Source: Xiphydria camelus (taxonomy: Eukaryota; Arthropoda; Insecta; Hymenoptera; Xiphydriidae). From it: DNA of 64,000 nucleotides. A program made the translations under genes and the position numbers. How positions within the stretch are numbered: position 1 is the first letter of the stretch; every line of letters begins with the position of its first letter. This document shows, piece by piece, positions 60,345 through 64,000 of this stretch. The notes under the pieces were generated by a model. It was given only the letters and a program-made list of their open reading frames with translations. It had not been told where the DNA came from and ran no database searches. The stretch covers positions 30,358,827 through 30,422,826 of the forward strand of contig OY783196.1 in NCBI GenBank assembly GCA_963678675.1. The letters run 5' to 3'.

Positions 60345-60877
60345 TAATATATTATTTATCCTTTAAATGTAAATTCGTACATATATCGTATGTATATATC
60401 GCAGGTAAGTATTTGTCAGTTACTTTCTTTTTTTTTATAATACTTATAATATGCGTTATATACGATACGAGTGATTCAGTGTTCTGTCAATAACTGACGA
60501 TTACTCATACGGAAGGGAGCAATTTATAATCAGTCTATAGGAGGGTTATGTAATATATGTATCTAATCTGTCAATAAGAATCAGAGTACACTAAAGAGAA
60601 GAGATCATTACAGTAAATTAAAACATTTTTTAAGGTAGAATTTTTTAAAAAAAAGTTTAATGTGGCTTCAATGGTGATTTATTCTCAAATTGGAATATAG
60701 AGTTCATAAATAATATCAATGAATGATAGGGAACTACACTGTCTTTATTTTTGTGATTATATTAAAATATACGTTTTAGATGCGGCTTTTCTTTCATTAG
60801 CATCTCAGAGTATAGCAGAATCAGAGATTCTTCGTGTCACTGTATGTAATTCATATTTCAGTAAGTCTGTTATTTAA
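60345..60877. other. 5' flank of the carboxylesterase gene up to the piggyBac end
   Basis: AT-rich; it must carry the esterase promoter. It ends with TTAA (60874-60877), the target site of the adjoining piggyBac remnant. Confidence 0.5.
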
Positions 60878-62120
60878 CCTTCATGCCTTCTTCGGGTCCA
60901 TTTGAACCCGCGAACTGATTATATATTTCTAATATTTGTCAAAATAATTAGAAAATGATCTTATGGTTTTGTGAGTTTATTTTAGATGTCTGTAGACACC
61001 TTCAGATGATAATAATATATTAATTCTGCGTAAGATATTTTTACTACAGAAAAAAAGTAGCACAAGTCGTCTTCGAGATTACTTATCTCTAAGGATAAAA
61101 ATATTGAGTGGAGTAGGTACACATCCTTTTTCTCACTATAGAAAGTATTCTGCCAAGGATATTATTTCTATGACACCGGGTCCAACAAGATACGCAATTG
61201 CCCGTATAAAAGATGAACTCACGGCGTTTATGTTTTTCTTTCCACCGGAAATTGAATCAATTATTTTACAAAACACAAATCACGCAGGACGAGAAAATTG
61301 TGGATCGGAGTGGGAAAATATCGATATCATAGATCTGAATGCCTTAGAAAGTCCTAGAAGGACTTTTATTACTATCAGGAGTATTCAAATCTTGTAACGA
61401 ATAAACGCAGTTATGAAATGCTGAAAAAGGACGTCATATATTTCGAGCCACAATGCCTCTCAAAAAGTTCCAACTAGTAAGTGCATTCCTTAGATTTGAT
61501 CGTTGAGATACAAGATTTGGAAGACGGCAACATGATAAATTAGCAGTGATAAGAGAATTTATAGAATAAGTGGGGTTTCGATTCTGCCTAAAGATTATAA
61601 TTCAGATGCTTTCGTACCTGTAGACGATTTTTCGATCTTGTGCAATAATAAGTCAAGTTATGCGTGGAATATACAAATTGGCAAATAAAAGAATCAGGTC
61701 AAAAGCTGGAAAAAATCATGAAATATGAGTTGTTCTAGATTTATTGCGTGGATTAAAAGGTCATAATATAACCAAAGACAATTTGTTCATGCCTCATCAA
61801 CTCGGTCAAGAATTACTGAGAAAAATCTGACTATAATTGACACGATAAGAAAAAATAAACCCTCGATTCCTGTAGACCTGCAAATGAAAGAAATACCGAA
61901 ATTTACATCTACTTTTGCATTTACTCGCGATACAACACTCGTATCATATATTCCAAAGCTAAATAAATGTGTTGTTATGCAAAGTACTATGCATTTTGAT
62001 AAAGCAAAAAGTAATTCTGCAGGCAAGAAGCCAATAATGATGCATTACAATGCATCAAAAGAAGCTGTCGATGTATTAGACAAATCAATAGCATGTTACA
62101 CGTGTAAAAGAAAATACTTA
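60878..62120 (+). mobile_element. Decayed, 3'-truncated piggyBac-type transposon
   Basis: TTAA at 60874-60877 is followed by a typical end, CCTTCATGCCTTC, and the palindromic GGGTCCATTTGAACCC. The body encodes broken pieces of a DDE_Tnp_1_7 transposase in shifting frames. An early piece near 61165-61300 shows PGPTRYAIARIKDELTAF, and a late piece near 61880-62110 shows TLVSYIPKLNKCVV, STMHFD and KKPIMMHYNASKEAVDVLDK. There are many stops and frameshifts between them, and the N-terminal part and the right terminal repeat are missing. It is non-functional. The right side stops where duplicated SDR sequence begins, so it marks the duplication junction. Confidence 0.85.
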
Positions 62121-62137
62121 TATGTGTTTACGTGTAT

Positions 62138-63085
62138 CTCTGACCAAGTTGCAGGTGTCTCTGAAAAATATTTTCTGGACTGCCAGGTGAGAGGAAGGAG
62201 AATATGTGACATCGATGCAAATATTATACTTCCAGTTTTCCTTGGAATTATTACTATCGAGCATTTACGAATGATAACACTGGTCAACAGTGATTTTGTT
62301 ACACGAACCAGACCAGGTGATTCTTATAGATTTATGTGCGCTAAAAACGAATCTGACTCTCAAATTTGCGTATCGCGTCAGGATTTTGAAATACTTGAGG
62401 TTAAATATACGAAAACAGGCGATTTTGGCCATATTCACGGGTCTATTACAATTAAACTAACAAATGTTTCTTAATTGCACTTACAGCATTTGAAAGTGTC
62501 GTTTTTGAACTTTTCAATACATTACTTGATTGTTCCTAAACGATTTTACAAAGCCAAATTTCAATACGACAAGTCGATCGTTTAGGTCCACCGCGCCACG
62601 CGTCTAAATGTATCAGGCGCGTGGTGCGGTGGACCTAAACGATCGACTTGTCGTACTGAAATTTGGCTTTGTAAAATCGTTTAGGAACAATCAAGTAATG
62701 TATTGAAAAGTTCAAAAATGACACTTTCAAATGCTGTAAGTGCAATTAAGAAACAGTTTTTAGTTTCATTGTAATAGACCCGTGAATATGGCCAAAATCG
62801 CCGGTTTTCGTATATTTAACCTCAAGTATTTCAAAATCCTGACGTGATACGTAAATTTAAGAGTCAGATTTGTTTTTAGCGCACATAAATCTATAAGAAT
62901 CACCTGGTCTGGTTCGTGTAACAGAAAAAAAATGTAATTTTGTTGACCAGTGTAATTAGATATGACAACTTATTTTCAGGAGCATCGATTATCGGCAGAC
63001 TGTTAAGGAGCCTGCGATGGGAAACAAATTGTGGGAGCTGAATGAAAATTTCGTAAAGCTACAACCGACGGATCCGAAGATTTAA
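62138..63085 (+). pseudogene. Duplicated 3' end of SDR copy B, split by a fold-back element
   Basis: From about 62140 the sequence follows SDR copy B from inside its third exon (57187 onward). It passes the exon end (GACTGCCAG|gtgaga), the intron, the last exon (62990-63085) and beyond. There is no 5' part, so it cannot encode an SDR. The last exon has a one-base insertion (GCAGACTGTTAAGG against GCAGCCGTTAAGG), giving an immediate stop. The intron copy is interrupted by the 675-bp element at 62278-62952. Confidence 0.9.
62278..62952. mobile_element. 675-bp near-perfect fold-back element with 3-bp TAA target duplication
   Basis: The element is almost entirely palindromic. It starts CACTGGTCAACA and ends TGTTGACCAGTG. 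The two arms of about 330 bp meet at a short loop near 62608-62622, between GATCGTTTAGGTCCACCGCG and the mirrored CGGTGGACCTAAACGATCG. TAA flanks both sides. The parental SDR intron (57309-57336) preserves the empty site: deleting the element and one TAA leaves a one-base difference. The left arm keeps an open frame into it from 61884, but this is not a gene. CACTG ends and a 3-bp duplication suggest the EnSpm/CACTA group; this is inference. Confidence 0.92.
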
Positions 63086-63333
63086 AAATATTCTACATTT
63101 TTTATAAGGAATAACTTACGCATTGAAAAGTATTTCGTGTACTTTGTTTTAGCATTTCTTTGTTGCATACAAATAATAATTTTGTAATCGACCGTTCATA
63201 AAAATATTCCCTATTTATGTGCACGTATATTTAATATAAAGTAAAGATCAAGAGATTTGATAGAGCATCGCGATAAAGGAAATAATGTATTTTCTTTTCA
63301 GATATTTATCTGTTTAAAAAATACGTTTATCGG
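63086..63333. other. Duplicated intergenic spacer (second copy)
   Basis: This is a copy of 57452-57665 with few substitutions and an insertion near 63287-63322. Confidence 0.75.
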
Positions 63334-64000
63334 TTACAATGGGAAGAATTTTTCCCATTCACGCATTCTGTCGAGATACAGCCCAGTCTTCATAGCGATA
63401 TTACTCCCAATTTCCAAATACCTCTCGTTGTCACGAGTCAGTTTCTCCCAAGTGACGTTCTGAAAGAGATCGCTATTCTTGGGAATCGGTTCGCCGGTCT
63501 TTGCGAAATTACTCCAGATTGCTGTCAAGCGGTCAATAGTAATTGCTTCTGGGTCTCCTACTCCAAATAATGGTGTCAAGTAACTAATGTAGAAAAGATA
63601 CATCAAATCGTCATGATGTACGACACCTGAAAGTATCATAGATGATATTTGTTATATCCTTGCAGAGAGACGAAGGCATGGCAATATATATAATTTTGGA
63701 TACAAAGTTCTAAGATCGATTGCTGTTGTTCCAAGATATGTGCAGTATATCCACATATGTGTACAATACGTGATATTTAGAAAAAATTCCGAAGCCTTAC
63801 CATACGGTTTTTTAGTGTCACTCCATGTTACATGACTATATCTCCCCTGATAAACGAATTTATAATAATATACCGGTCCTTTCGAATTTCGAGCTACCAG
63901 GTGTGAGAGACGATGCTCGTTAAATATCGTATTATCAGCCAAAGCCTTCAAGATAAAATCATGGAGTACAATCAATGACATGTAAATACATACATAGATA
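63334..64000 (-). CDS. Second carboxylesterase copy, C-terminal part, runs off the window
   Basis: The last two exons are visible. The last exon, 63626-63334, contains VVHHDDLMYLFYISYLTPLF with the catalytic His and ends EWEKFFPL. The preceding exon, 63945-63801, encodes LSHLVARNSKGPVYYYKF and SDTKKPYG. Splice sites, phases and lengths (293 and 145 nt) equal those of the first copy, and the frames are open, so this copy may be functional. Nucleotide similarity to copy 1 is very high, with scattered substitutions (for example EDPEA changed to GDPEA and FYPL to FFPL). The rest of the gene lies to the right. Confidence 0.9.

Noticed and set aside
61884..62474. 196-codon frame joining piggyBac, SDR and fold-back sequence
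   Set aside because: It is a chance fusion frame across a decayed transposase, a duplicated exon fragment and a fold-back arm. It is not a gene.

Overview
The window looks like insect nuclear DNA, most likely from an ant or another hymenopteran. The genes have many short GT-AG introns. The proteins are animal ones (RSU1, NEMP, epsilon-tubulin, CHMP5, B4GALT7), and a venom-carboxylesterase-6-type esterase and an insect hemolymph C-type lectin are present. Epsilon-tubulin is retained although Drosophila has lost it. CpG dinucleotides are visibly very dense in the left half. There are no operons, and no rRNA, tRNA or CRISPR was found. The species call is inference.

Left half (1-32 kb): CpG-rich, gene-poor DNA. 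Only one gene is convincing, a two-exon secreted C-type lectin at 24.3-25.05 kb with a TATA box and initiator. The rest holds degenerate tandem arrays (3.7-4.3, 20.3-21.25, 22.4-23.2 and 23.9-24.05 kb), several fold-back or MITE elements (2.8, 3.8, 8.0-9.1, 10.6-11.4, 25.3 and 27.2 kb) and simple repeats. Open frames of 60-244 codons are frequent here because stop codons are rare in CpG-rich DNA. None resembles a known protein. The region could be intergenic, regulatory, or a long intron of a gene outside the window.

Middle (32-51.3 kb): compact and AT-richer, with genes mostly alternating in strand: RSU1 (+), NEMP-type nuclear envelope protein (-), epsilon-tubulin (+), CHMP5 (-), a THAP/P-element-derived protein (+), a CNDP2-like M20 peptidase homologue that lacks two catalytic residues (-), B4GALT7 (-) and a SPEF1-like calponin-homology protein (+). 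I rebuilt all exons by hand with consistent splice phases. Predicted lengths agree with the families: 270, 407, 477, 221, 916, 499, 321 and 327 aa. Two of these genes point to centrioles, cilia or sperm (epsilon-tubulin, SPEF1). RSU1 belongs to the integrin adhesion machinery, CHMP5 to ESCRT-III, and B4GALT7 to glycosaminoglycan linker synthesis.

Right end (52-64 kb): two tandem retinol-dehydrogenase-type SDR genes (+) followed by a secreted carboxylesterase (-). A segment running from inside the last-but-one exon of the second SDR through the esterase has been duplicated rightwards from about 62.1 kb to the window end. The junction carries a decayed, 3'-truncated piggyBac transposase. Inside the duplicated SDR tail sits a 675-bp near-perfect fold-back element with a 3-bp target duplication, whose empty site is preserved in the parental copy. 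The second esterase copy runs off the right edge.

I did not find a clearly novel multi-gene system. The best leads are the esterase/SDR duplication and its junction, the fold-back elements with reconstructable insertion sites, the catalytically altered dipeptidase homologue, and the domesticated THAP/P-element protein.
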